A DNA stretch of 64,000 bases, taken from Cryptomeria japonica. Taxonomy: Eukaryota; Streptophyta; Pinopsida; Cupressales; Cupressaceae. Both the position numbers and the translations under genes were made by a program. Shown in pieces: positions 1 to 11,754 of this stretch; the first letter of the stretch is position 1, and each line of letters opens with the position of its first letter. Under the pieces are notes generated by a model, which did not search any database, was not told where the DNA came from, and saw only the letters and a list, made by a program, of their open reading frames with translations. Location: contig NC_081410.1 in the NCBI RefSeq assembly GCF_030272615.1, positions 120,098,640-120,162,639 on the forward strand, in the 5' to 3' direction.

Positions 1-1230
1 CAACGAGAAATAGAAAGAGAAGAAGAAGAAGAGGAAAATCTCAATGAATTTCAAGAAGCACTTTGAGGAAATGCAAATGACGAAAACCCAAGTACTCCTA
101 CTCCTGCAACAATCGAAAGGGCTCAGCATAACCCTCTCTTTAACAGGCTTTTTGACGAAATACTCAGGAGCAATGCGGATGCTCACTTCTTAAGACTCGC
201 TCAAGAAGGAGCAAAACTCCCCTCTGACTTTGATCTTGCCCAATTAAGACAAGCATCAGAAAGACAAAGTCGCCATGAAGAGGAAAGGCGTAGAGATCCA
301 ATCAGATATAACATCCCTCGAGGTAACACACCACCTCCTCCTCCAAATGAAATGGAGATGTTGCGGCAACAAGTCAAGAATCTCGCCCAACAGCTTCATA
401 GTGGTGTCAAGATTAACCAATTCTCACTCAATGACATTTGTCCCTATCCTTTTGATAGGAATATTTATATGCCACCCTTTCCACGCGGGTTTGAAACACC
501 AAAATTCAAAAAATATAGAGGAAAGGGGGATCCCTGTGATCATGTCCGAGAATTTCATTCCGCTTGTCTTGAAGTGGCATATGAAGACACATACCTAATG
601 TGCCTTTTTCCCCAAAGCTTGGGAGGAACAACCACATCATGGTTTTCCCGACTACCAGGTGGCATTAGAACATTTGAGGAACTCATCCAGAAGTTCCTAT
701 CTCATTACTCTTATAACATTGAATGCGACATCACCATGGCTGATCTATGCAATACCAAACAAAAACCAGGTGAATTATTCTCAGTATTCCTGCAAAGATG
801 GCGCCAAATGTCTAGCAGACGTTCTCTTCAGTTACCTGAACGAGAACTAGTGGAAATTTTTATTTCCAACTTAAACGAAGAAATGGAATTTCACTTGGAT
901 GTCAAAGACACAGACTCTTTTAACGATATGATCACCAAGGGTTTAAAATGTGAAAGGGCACTCATCAAGAAAGGACTCATCAAAATCTTTAATGAACCAA
1001 AAGATGGTCCTCGCCCGCGCTTCAATAGTGATAAACCAAACTTCTGGAACAAGAATAAGAATATCATCAACGATGGGGTTGTGGATGCTCGAACTATCCA
1101 AAAAGCACAACCTGTGGTTTGGTTTGCAGGACAAAATCCTCCACCTCAGAATAACACAAATGTTCCTTCCAATCAAGGTCGCATCACGTCTCATGATGAA
1201 CCAAGACCTCGTCAGCAAAAACAAAAATGA
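1..1230 (+). pseudogene. Element A gag (capsid) region, broken
   Basis: The frame starting at base 1 is open to a stop at 1228-1230 except for a TGA at 64-66, so the true start lies upstream of the window or before that stop. The first in-frame ATG after the stop is near 352. The central part (about 430-960) has the retrotransposon gag layout: a segment on passing through a defined region, a WF.RLPGG motif near 640-665, and the LCNTKQKPGE..S.FLQRW segment near 745-800. It is a structural protein that packages the RNA. The part after 960 is basic and proline/asparagine-rich. The stop at 1228 separates it from protease in the same frame, so gag and pol were one continuous polyprotein frame. Confidence 0.88.
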
Positions 1231-1263
1231 ACATACACTCCCTTAGGGGAACCCATTGAAACA

Positions 1264-2607
1264 GTGTTGCGACAACTCATTTCTCAAAATTTGGTCACTC
1301 TACCTAAGCTATCAAACTATGAGCCTCAGGTCAAACCGGCATGGTGGAGAGATACTGAACACTGTGAGTTCCATCAAGGAAGAGGACACAAGACAAGTAA
1401 TTGTCACCGATTGAAAGATCTCATTCAGGATCTTATTGATCGAGGAGAAATTGAAATTGAAGGACATGACCCAAAAACAACCAATAATGATCATCTGATG
1501 TTCAAGAATCCACTTCCATCACAAGATCAAAGGGGTCCTTCCACTTCTCGGCAAGGCACTGATACCACTGATTATACGCAGGCTGCGTATAACTACACTG
1601 TAAATCACCTGTATGATGCCAGTGAACAAATTGCAACCATAACCTTCAAAAATCCCACCTCAAATTGCAATGTTGTTACACGTCGTGGCAAGGTCACCAT
1701 AAAGGCAGCTCCACAAGGCACCACCTCCGTCCCAAAGCAGTACAATCTTGTGGAACAATTAGACAAAACCCCTGCACTTATATCCATTTTAGAGCTTTTG
1801 CGTCTATCGCCATCTCATAAAACTATCTTAGATCAAGCCCTCCAAGAAGCGTCAGTCCCCGCAAATATGAATACAGACCAATTTCAATCCATGGTTGGAA
1901 GTCTAAAGTCCTCACCTTGTCTCACTTTTTCCGAAAGTGACAACTCTTCCTTCCAGCAACCTCATAATGCTTCGCTACACATTGAAGGCTTTATCAACCA
2001 ACACAGGATCAAGCGAGTCTTGATCGATAATGGAGCAGGCCTAAACATTTGTACACTACAGTTGGTCACAGCATTAGGATATGCAATAGAATCAGTGGAT
2101 CCTCGCAAGAAGATCACCATTAAGGCCTATGATGAAGCGAAGCGTTCATCCAAAGGAGCTATGGTACTACCAATCCGAGTAGGCCCCATGGTAAAGCACA
2201 TCATTTGTCAGGTTCTGGACCTTCCTCTGCCATATAATCTATTGTTAGGAAGACCTTGGATACATGCCATGCAAGCCGTTCCATCTACCTACCATCAATG
2301 TATCAAGTTCCCACATAACGGTACAGAGATCACAATCCTGGGCGATGCAAATCCCTTTGCATTTTGCCATAATATCAACCATCAACCAGAGATTACTGTT
2401 CCTAATAATAGGGAAGCCATTTCCTCCGCATCATTTATAAGTCCCGCCTCTCTTGCCAGTTCGAACACCACTATGCCCAAGCAAGAAAAGCTTAAAATGA
2501 AGGTAGCAGAGGAAGGTCCTAGAGAATACAACTTGAGTCAACTCTTTTGAGTGGGACAAATGCCCACTTCTCCTAGAACTCATGGTAAACCACAACAGGT
2601 ACTCTAG
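1264..2607 (+). pseudogene. Element A nucleocapsid/protease region, broken
   Basis: This continues the gag frame after the stop at 1228-1230. A CxFH..RGH.T..C-type zinc-binding segment lies near 1365-1405 (EFHQGRGHKTSNCHRLKD). The aspartic protease core is near 2010-2290: catalytic Asp codon at 2026-2028 in IDNGAGLNIC, then LLGRPWIHAM near 2245-2270. It would cleave the polyprotein in the particle. The active site reads D-N-G-A rather than the usual D-S/T-G, so activity is doubtful. In-frame stops at 2548-2550 (TGA) and 2605-2607 (TAG) end the segment. Both are one C-to-T change from sense codons. Confidence 0.85.
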
Positions 2608-2634
2608 CAACCACTAAACATACCAGCATGTGCT

Positions 2635-3132
2635 TTGACACCTTTCGTTCTTGGAAAGAGTCAAGAGGAAGAAACACAAGATGAGGACCTGGCAGAATGG
2701 ATCTGTAAGGATCCCATCACCACTGATCTACCACAAGTTAAACTTCCTACGGATCAGTATGGCAAAGGCCTCCTCATTATGCAAAGAATGGGGTATGATG
2801 GTCAGAGTGCTTTGGGATATTGCAAACAAGGATGACATGAACCTCTACTGCTGGAATTCAAGCCCAAAGGAAATACAGGCCTCGGCTTTGAAAAAGAGAT
2901 CTTCCCTAAATTAAAATTCAAAGGGAAACCCAGCAAACCCTTATGTCAACCTACTGCAAAGAGGACACCTTTTATTATCAAAGCAACATCAAACACTATC
3001 CCCACTGCCCCATCGAGGCTCACAACCCCAACACAACCATCTACAAAACCAATCATCCCACCAATCAAACCAGTAATCCCATCAGCAACACCATCAGCAA
3101 CAACAACTGTATCAGAACCCGCAACAGCATCT
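2635..3132 (+). pseudogene. Element A G-patch segment and Pro/Thr-rich linker between protease and RT
   Basis: Same frame as gag and protease. Residues coded near 2755-2835 read GKGLLIMQRMGYDGQSALGY, which has the glycine and aromatic spacing of a G-patch RNA-binding motif. A TGA stop at 2833-2835 interrupts it, and the frame continues through a GLGFEKE segment near 2880. Element G2 has an equivalent motif at 60968-61174, which supports the call. From about 2940 to 3130 the product would be very rich in Pro, Thr and Ser and is likely a flexible linker. Known: G-patch domains bind RNA or activate helicases. A role in packaging or reverse transcription is inference. Confidence 0.72.
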
Positions 3133-4734
3133 ATGGTACCAGCAGTTCCCGCAGAAGCCACTAAGTCAACACTGCCGATACTTCTTGTGCCAGATTCTTT
3201 TATCCCCATCAACCGCCCTACAACATCGATCATTACAAAGGTACATCAACCAATCACACCTGCACTATTTAACTCAAAGGACATCCCGGTATGGTATAGT
3301 AACCGAATGCTGGAAAGTGATTCAGAGACTGACTCACATGAATGGGAATTTGATTCAGTACAACTTAACACTTCAGATGAGGAAGACACATCACCACCTC
3401 CCCCACGTAAAGACATCCCTATTTATGGAGAAGCACAGATAAAGACCACTTGGGTTCCTGAACTGGAAACGTCTTCCACAGACCCTACGTCTCATCCTAC
3501 GCCTGATTCTAACAGGGAGAGTACCATCAATAACCTTCACCACACTGTCTTAACCCTCACTGATACATCTAATGCACTTAACCTAATCGATGAAGTAATG
3601 CCCATTATCCACCCTGAACTCATCGAATGGAACCAACCAAATTCCTCATGTCTTGACTTCTTCCAAAACGATGAGGCCATCATTGACTTTTTGGAATTAA
3701 GGGATAACCTACCAAGCGGGGATCACAAAGCTGGATTCGCCATTGAACTTAATAGCGCAGCATACTTCGGGGCAGATGCCAAACCTTTCAGCTGCAAAAA
3801 TATAACAATAAAACATGGATCTTCTAGTGAAAACCACACTGTGGCACTGTTTGATCCAACAAAAGTAAAAAGAAAGAGCGTATCCAACGGTGAAAACCTC
3901 TCTGAGGCGCCTGAGGATGAAGGGTTTGACATTCTCCCTGATAATGTACAACAGGAACGATCAACGATTCTCATCGAGGAAACCAAAGAGTACAATGTGG
4001 GGACTCCTGAAAATCCTCATATCATACATCTGGCATCTCTTCTCACTCCAGAGGAACAGCCTCAATTTATAGAGTTCTTCCAGCAGCGTCAGATCAACTT
4101 TGCATGGTCATATGCAGACATGCCTGGGCTTGATCCTGATTTAGTTATGCATCACCTCACCGTAGCAGAAGGAGCCAAACCTGTCAAGCAAAAGCTTCGT
4201 AAGATGCATCCTCAGATTGCAGTGCTAGTCAAAACAGAACTCAAGAAACTCCTAGATGTTGGTTTCATTAGACCAATTGATTATGTAGAATGGATCTCCA
4301 ATATTGTGCCAGTTGGCAAACCAAAAGGGGGCATCCGCATTTGTACTGACTTCAGAGATCTGAATAAGGCATGTCCTAAGGATGACTTTCCCCTTCCAAA
4401 TATTGACATCATAGTGGATCTGACAGCAGGACATGCCATGCTTTCACTCATGGATGGCTTTTCAGGATACAATCAGATAAAGATCGCACCAGAAGATCAG
4501 CATAAGACAACCTTCACCTGTCCATGGGGCACATATTGCTGGAATGTAATGCCTTTCGGTCTCAAGAATGCAGGAGCAACCTATCAGAGAGCAATGACCA
4601 CCATCTTCCATGACATGATGCATACCATGATGGAAGATTATGTTGATGACTTACTAGCAAAATCACTCACTAGAGAAGGACATCTCCACATATTAGAGAG
4701 AATCTTTGATAGACTAGAACAATACTATGTTTGA
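3133..4734 (+). pseudogene. Element A reverse transcriptase
   Basis: A 533-codon open stretch. The first 280 residues are an acidic, Ser/Thr-rich linker. RT begins near 4150 with a conserved block (HHLTVAEGAKPVKQKLRKM) and runs through FIRPI.Y..W.SN.V.V.K, the RICTDFRDLNKACPKDDFPLP block (4340-4400), GFSGYNQI (4455-4480), the TTFTCPWGTYCW.VMPFGLKNAGATYQ block, and the catalytic YVDD at 4639-4650. This polymerase copies element RNA into DNA. The segment ends at a TGA (4732-4734) within the conserved region just before LNPKKC.FG, so the stop is a mutation and not the natural end. Further in-frame stops follow at 4870-4872 (TAG) and 4906-4908 (TGA). Confidence 0.93.
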
Positions 4735-7262
4735 CTCAACCCAAAGAAATGTGTCTTTGGAGTAACCTCCGGGAAGCTTCTAGGATACATTGTCTCAAGC
4801 AAAGGTATTGAGGTTGACCCAACAAAGGTAAAAGCAATTATGGACATGCCACCTCCAAAGAATATCAGTTAGCTAAGGACATTACAAGGACGACTTCAAT
4901 CCATCTGAAGATTCATTGCACAATTGGCTGATAAATGTCACCCATTCACACACCTGCTACACAAGAACATCCGCTTTCAGTGGGATGCCAGATGCCAACA
5001 AGCATTTCAGACGCTTAAAGACTATCTCATGAATCCACCATTGCTGATACCACCGGATCCAAGAAGACCGTTGTTATTATATATCTCAGCGACAAGTACA
5101 GCATTAGGTGTACTACTGGCACAACATAATGCAGAAGGAAAAGAGTGTGCTATTTACTATATCTCTCACACACTGGTAGGCTATGAACTCAATTACACAC
5201 CTATTGAGCGAGCTTGCCTAGCAGTGATCTTAGCAGCCACTAAATTGAGGCACTATCTGTTAACACACAAAGTACAACTCATTGCAAAGATTGATCCACT
5301 CAAGTATTTACTCAGCAAAGCAGCATTGACAGGCCGCTTGGCCAAATGGGTGATGATTCTAAGTGAATTTGACATCGAGTATGTAGACCGTAAAGCTATC
5401 AAAGGTCAAGTTATTGCAGATCAGTTGGCCGATGCACCCCTCATAGGCGATCATCCTCTTATTTCCAATTCTCCAGATGAAGAGATATTCATGATCACAA
5501 CAGCACAACCATGGAAACTATATTTTGATGGTTCATACACTAGGCACGACTCGGGGGCAGGCATTCTGTTTATCACACCTCAAGGTGACAGCATCCCGAA
5601 GTCTTACAAGCTCACATTTCCATGCACAAACAATATAGCCGAGTATGAGGCCTTGATCACAGGACTCAGGTTAGCCATCCAATGGAAATTACAAGAACTA
5701 CAAGTATATGGCGATTCCCAACTAGTCATTCGACAAGCAACTGATGAATATCAGACCAAAGATGATAAACTCATGCCATATAAGAAAATGGTGGACACTC
5801 TAAAGACATCATTTGCTACTATCACTTTTGAGCAGATACCAAGAGATCAGAATCGAGCTGCTGACACTATGGCTACCATCGCATCTCTCCTAGATCTTCC
5901 ACAGAATTCAACACGCTACGAGTTCTTGGTAGAACAGCTTTGGATCCCCGCTTATGATATCCCTGAATCTGAGATGATATGTCGCCTTGTCGGTTCTAAA
6001 TCCCCATGGTACGGTGAGTTCTACACCTATCTCCGTGATCACACCCTTCCTCCCAACCAATCAAATAACCAACGTAAAACCTTCATTCGCCAAACTGCTC
6101 GATATACCATTATTGTCGAAACCCTATACCGACGCGGTCTTGATGGTACTCTCCTTCGATGTCTGGAACAAGATGAGATAACAAAGGCTTTGGAAGAGGT
6201 ACATGAAGGAATTTGTGGGACTCACTCAAGTGGTTCATCACTAGCCAAGAAACTCATGCGAGCTGGATATTATTGGCCATCTATGGAAAAGGATTCCTAC
6301 TACTTTGTCAGAAAATGCAAGAAATGTCAAGTTCATGGCGACCTGATACATGCACCAGCCCAGGAACTGCAACCAATCACAACACCATGGCCTTTCTGTC
6401 AATGGGGCCTTGACCTTGTGGGTAAAATCCATCCATCTTCATCCAATGGCCATAAATTCATTATTACCGCCACCGAATATTTCACAAAGTGGATCGAAGC
6501 TGTTCCACTTACCCAAGTCACCGACAAGCAGATCGCGTCATTCATCCTCAATTACATCATCTGCCGGTATGGTGTACCCATGTCCATCATCACAGATAAC
6601 GGTCTTCCTTTCAAAAATCAGGATGTCCACGAACTTTGTGAGAAATTTCATATCCAACACCGCTTTTCCACTCCCTATTACCCACAAGGCAATGGTCAGG
6701 CCGAAGCATCCAATAAAAACATATTAAGAATCCTAAAGGAGACAGTCAATGATGCCGGTCGTGATTGGCATGTTCAATTGAATCCAGCACTATGGGCATA
6801 TCGAACTAGCATTCGGACCCCTACAGGCGCAACTCCTTATTCATTGGTCTATGGTGCAGAAGCTATCTTACCTATTGAGGTTGAGATACCATCATTACGG
6901 GTTTCCTTGCATAATCTGATAGATGATGAAGCATACAGAGTATCCTATCTTCAGGACTTGGAGTTACTAGATGAGAAGCGACAAGCTGCATACAACCATC
7001 TCAAAGCCTATCAGCAGCGCATGAGTAGAAGCTACAATCACCGAGTTAGATCTCATACATTTGAGGTAGGTGATCTTGTTCTTCGAGAGAATCCTCGCAA
7101 CCAACCAAACAGAGAACATCAAGGCAAGTTTGAATAAAACTGGCTCGCCCATATGTTGTCACTGCTGTATTCGGGTCTGGGGCATATCAGTTGGCTACAT
7201 CAGACGGAGAACTTCTTGCAGATCCAATCAACAACATGCACCTCAAACGGTTTTATACCTAA
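4735..7262 (+). pseudogene. Element A RNase H, second RNase H and integrase
   Basis: Same frame as RT, open from 4909 to 7134. The RT-linked RNase H spans about 4990-5450 (YISATSTALGVLLAQ, YELNYTPIERACLAVI, KWVMILSEFDIEY). A second RNase H spans about 5510-5890, with acidic residues at 5527 (FDGS), 5647 (AEYE), 5713 (YGDS) and 5863 (AADT). Integrase has an HHCC zinc segment at about 6200-6350 and a core with Asp at 6412-6414, Asp at 6595-6597 and Glu at 6703-6705; the last two are 35 residues apart, as in DD35E enzymes. The frame stops at 7135-7137, but the C-terminal tail continues in another frame (about 7149-7262, ending LKRFYT then stop), so a one- or two-base indel lies near 7138-7148. 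Confidence 0.93.
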
Positions 7263-9466
7263 GTTGTACAGAGCATCAGGCTCCCCTACATACCAGAAAA
7301 ATCCAAAAACATTCAAAAATATCTCGCAAAAATACCAAAAACATTCAAAACAATTCAAAATCCAAAAACATCGACAAAACCATTGAAAAATCACACAAAA
7401 ACATGGCAACACCTTGTACATACCCATCCATGCAGATACCAAAACAAACATTGACAAAATACTCACACAATGACCATTTACCAATCAAACCACACAATCA
7501 ATATCAACACTCACAAACTATCTTCAACAAGGATGCATCCTTCCTTACCAAAAACAAAGACACAAATGACGTTTTCTTTGACAAGAAAATTATGTTAAGC
7601 TATCAAATACTTGGTTGATTTGTGAGTACAATCGTTTGTTTATCTGTATCGAGATCTTTTCAGCATTGTTTTGTATCATTTGCGCATTATTTCCGATGAA
7701 GTTCTGGGGCATGTACTAATGGTGTCTATGTGGGAAGTTCACCAAGCTACGTGATCTTATGCAAAATACAGTCATCGATCACTATGGCTTGCTGACTACA
7801 GCGTATACCTCGACCATATGGGCATGAACCATTACCAAGGATCCATATTCTTTATTCTTTATGTATATACTGTTTGTTTGCAGGTACAATGCTCTTCCTT
7901 TGGTTCCTCCTACCTCATCCAAACTGGATAAAGGTGTTATCTCTTAGTACAGTATGCACTTGTCTCAGGATATGATCAGCCTAAGATCAAGGAGGACGAT
8001 CCAAGTCATGCATGAAAGGAGATAATCCTTGTCTGTTCCGCAAGCAATACTCTGGTCGACTTGATCCCTTATATCAAGTCGTTTGTATTAACTTGCTACA
8101 TAAAATCCATGAAAGGAATACTCAGGTCATCTTGAATCATTATGTCAAGATGCTTGTATTCTCTTCCAACATTTTAAAGCTCAATGATAAAAATAGAGCA
8201 CTATGGATCGTCATTTCATCTCATCTGTTTATATATTGCATTCCGTTGCATATCACCCATCCGTTTGCTCATTCATATGTAGGTTTTACATGCAAAAGGT
8301 GACCATTTAAAACTGGTCTTGGATACAATCACGACCGAGTACTCTGATACATCATCCATGCATCATGCAAACGTCTTACAAACCTTGCATTCCTCATGAT
8401 CATATCATCTTCACATTTAGTTGCATCTTGCATTAAACATTTAGTTGCATTTTGCATTAAAAATTCATGTCATTTTTAACATTGCATATAGTTCATTTTG
8501 GACATTAATTTTCATTAAACATTTGCATCATTGCATCAATCATAAATAAAGTGGATTAATTCATGGGATCAAATTGTCTTTGATTATTTTAGACCATTTT
8601 ATTAGGCATTCATTTAGTGTCAATTATCCATTATCATCTTATCAGCTTGTATCATTTATTATGACACACATTCATTTACAGTTAAAAGGTGCATTCATGC
8701 CTTTGTTAATAAGTATCTTATTGTGTTCATTTTAGGATTCATTCACATTTGCATTCATTTATCCTCTTTCTAATTGCATTAAGGTGCAGTTATTAAAACA
8801 GTCGTTATAGTATCATCACATTATCATTTTTATTTAAAACATATTTAAAATCATAAAATCCATTTGTTTATAAAACATTGGTTCTTAACATATTATATCC
8901 ATTATGCATATGCATTCATTTAACACATTATCATATAAACATTTGTACTTTGCATTTTGTTTATCCATATTGCATTCATTTGACAAACATCTAGATGCAT
9001 ATTCATACATAACATCATTCATTCAACCATTACATTAACATCATCGCATAAATTATCATTGCATAGAAAACAACAAAATCCTGTTCATAAATCATCATAA
9101 GCATACATCATCCTCATGGCATTACATACATAAAGCATTGCATCAAACAAATCAAAAACCATACATATATAAACCTGCATTCATATGTCAGTATCCAACA
9201 TCATACATCATCATAAAAACATTCATATAGGAAACATCTCATCAAATGCATACATGTACACATATCCATCTAAGCAATAAATCATCATCATGAATAAACA
9301 TCCATACATAATCAAATGCATATCATCAAAATATGGGATCTCCTCATATATATCATCTCATATATTAGAGTACAATGACGTCTACAAAAAATCGGCTACC
9401 AAAAGCCATCCAAGATACAGTCCATAAATAAACAATGATACAATATATGTATGCAAAAATGCTCTC
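7263..9466 (+). other. Element A spacer between pol and antisense ORF, CAT/ATT-rich
   Basis: No supported coding. The first part (7280-7400) is A/C-rich with repeated aaaacattcaaaa-like blocks. The middle (7700-8330) is mixed and contains a duplicated hairpin. From 8340 to 9330 it is dominated by cat, atc and catt words, including a short 24-bp direct repeat near 8414-8461 around ttagttgcat. Short plus-strand ORFs here have skewed composition and no recognisable motif. Element G2 has the same compositional spacer on the opposite strand at 47641-49970. Confidence 0.7.
8017..8166 (+). repeat. Duplicated hairpin unit in element A spacer
   Basis: Two imperfect direct copies, each aligned over 40 bases without gaps (8050-8089 and 8121-8160), begin ctctggtc and ctcaggtc. 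Copy 1 can fold CGACTTGAT (8057-8065) with ATCAAGTCG (8073-8081). Copy 2 can fold CATCTTGA (8128-8135) with TCAAGATG (8145-8152). Two stem positions differ between the copies and both differences preserve pairing (G-C to A-T, A-T to T-A). This points to a conserved RNA or DNA stem of unknown role. Confidence 0.6.
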
Positions 9467-11491
9467 TCAAATGCCGCTCTGGCCAGATGCTGTACCACCA
9501 CCACCACCTCTACCTGCTCCACCACTGGTGCCTGCACCACCTGATCCATCTCTCTGTGGAGGCCTCATCGAACCCCCACTCCCTCCTGCATCCCCTGATC
9601 TCTCCTGCCGTAGAGGACCCATCACACCCCCACTACTCTGTACCCTCTGCGATCGCTCTGATCTGGCCTGCCGCATCTGCGAATAGCTGAGAGCTCGCTG
9701 GCTAACTGGTACAACCTGCTCATCTAAGCCCCGCCAGTACTCTATCTCCGCCTGCGCTCGCCGCATCTCTCTCATCACCTCCCCTGTAGGACCCTATGCT
9801 CCTACTCCAATCCGAACCCTCTCCTGCAGCTCGGCCAATCTCTCCACCGTAGTATCTCTCTCCCGCAGCACCATCATCAGCTCTGACTCACGTGCAAATA
9901 GCTGCACATCCCTAGCTGCTACCTCCTCCTCTAATCTCTCTATCCGGGTCTGTAAATAAACTATCATATGATCCCGCAGATCTCCAGTCGCTCTCTCTCC
10001 CGTGTCCATTGCTGCCTCACCTGTATCACCCTCTCCAATAGGTCCCTCACCTGTATCACCCTCTCCCAAAGGTCCCTCCCCTGCACCACCCTCTCTAGCA
10101 ATCCCCACTCCTCTATCCATCGGGATCTCTCTCTCCATCCCACTCAGCTGCACTCCTCCCTGCATCAAAGGTCCCTGTGATATCTGAAGAGGTAGTCCAC
10201 CTCTCCCTCTCCGCTGCCTCGGCATCCCCAACCCACCTCCTCCTCCCCCACCTCCTCCTCCTCCTCCTCCTCCTCCTCAACCTCCTGCTCTCCATCCTCG
10301 TCCTCGTCCCCTCTCATCCTCAAAAGCTGGGATCGACTCTGCCGAGTCTGATATCCGTCGGATCAGGTGCGCCGCCCGATACTGCATGTACTCCTTTGTA
10401 ACCCCTGCATCAACGACCCTCGGTCGTAGGTCCCATGGCCTCGCGTGCAGTGTCTGAAACTCTGCTAGTGCCTGATCATAAGGTAGCACTGGACCCCATG
10501 CATACCTCTCCCGAATCACCCGTGCATACTCCCCTGATCCGCTAGGCAGTCCCTGCTGCCATCCAAACTGCCTCATCACTCTCCCCGACACCTGTCTCTC
10601 CATATGATATGAGGTCCTCCCAATGAGGAATCGGGTCATGAACACATACGGTAGTGCCTCTGCATCATCCTCCCATGGCTCACACTCCAAGTATGGCCAC
10701 CATATCACTGCATCTAAGTCATCCAATGCCCGCCGCCACCACTCTAACTTCCCCAAGTGGGGCTGACTCATCATGCCACTGTACATAAACATGTATGGCT
10801 GATCCACGGCTCGTAATCTGAGACTCATTGGTCGAGTCACTGGTAGGTGCTCCCATGCCCAAACATGTAGCAGCGTCATGCCCACTGCTAGAGAACCCCT
10901 CCCTCGGTATACTACCTCGTGGAGCTCCTGATACATGTGCGCCAGCACGCACGACCCCCATGCAAATCGGGTCCCCTGGGTCATCATCATCTCTATCACC
11001 TGTCCCCATCCCACTGCCAATCCATGTGACCGCCTGTCTGGACACAGAAGTCCTCCCACAATCCCTGACAACACTACTGGAAGGGGCTCATATAGTGCCG
11101 CTATATCCTCCCATGCGATCGAGCTATCGTCAATATATACATCATCATCAAAAATCCTCTGACATGAAAGCGTCCCCCAGGATCTGTCATATGTGACTAG
11201 CTCCCCTCGAATCAGAATCTGACGGATGCGCCACACGTCTTCCAAGGTCACAGTCATCTCTCCCTGCGCCAAATGAAAGGTGCACGTCTCACTGTGCCAC
11301 CGCTCTGCCAATGCTGTAATCAAACCGTGATTCATACGAATCACGGGCATGTACATCACCTCGTACAAACCAGTCGCAGCAATGCAATCAATCTCCATCT
11401 GAGTCAATCGGTCCCGCAACCCCTGCGTCGCAGGATGACGCTCGCGTAACTGCAACACGCGCAGATCCTCCTGCACATAGACATTCATCAA
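9467..11491 (-). pseudogene. Element A antisense ORF: plant-mobile-domain-like protein with coiled coil
   Basis: Read on the minus strand from ATG at 11489-11491, one frame runs 675 codons to a stop at 9467-9469, broken only by TGA at 10277-10279 (codon 405) and TAG at 9794-9796. Residues 1 to about 340 resemble the plant mobile domain: MNHGLITALAERWHSET then TFHLAQGEMTVTLEDVWRI at residues 71-89. A Gly-rich run (about 395-415) follows, then a predicted coiled coil (about 506-560, many heptad L/V/E residues) and a Gly/Ser-rich tail. Known: PMD proteins occur as host genes (MAIL1/MAIN type) and in plant transposons. Antisense ORFs at this place are reported for Tat-group elements. The function is unknown. 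The ORF is clearly more GC-rich than its flanks. A homologue lies in G2 (31461-47560, interrupted). Confidence 0.8.
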
Positions 11492-11754
11492 TCACCATCA
11501 GTTGTTTTGTTTTCAAACTTTCTTAAGTTTAAACCTAGACTATCATCAGATACTTTGATCAAGTATCTTCGGGTCTCAACAGGTAAGCAATCATGGCCAC
11601 CTAGACTTCAACAGACATTTATCCTAAACAAATGACCTAAGTCTCATCAGGCTGCTATGGTTCAAAACAACTCCCACTTCACCTCGCCATCCATCAATCA
11701 TTTACATTGGAAGATTTTCTTCATTCAAACTGGGGCATCTCTTTATCCTAAGGC
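11492..11754. other. Element A leader of antisense ORF, nothing recognised
   Basis: Non-coding stretch immediately upstream (on the minus strand) of the antisense ORF start. I see no clear TATA box and no motif. It would form the 5' flank of an antisense transcript if one exists. Confidence 0.45.

Noticed and set aside
1228-1263. Programmed stop readthrough between gag and protease
   Set aside because: The same frame has seven other stops of the same mutational type, so a mutation is the simpler explanation.
9435-10401. Plus-strand Pro/Ser/Leu-rich ORFs (9435-9690, 9968-10187, 10177-10401)
   Set aside because: They are complements of the Gly-rich and coiled-coil parts of the minus-strand PMD-like ORF and have no motif of their own.
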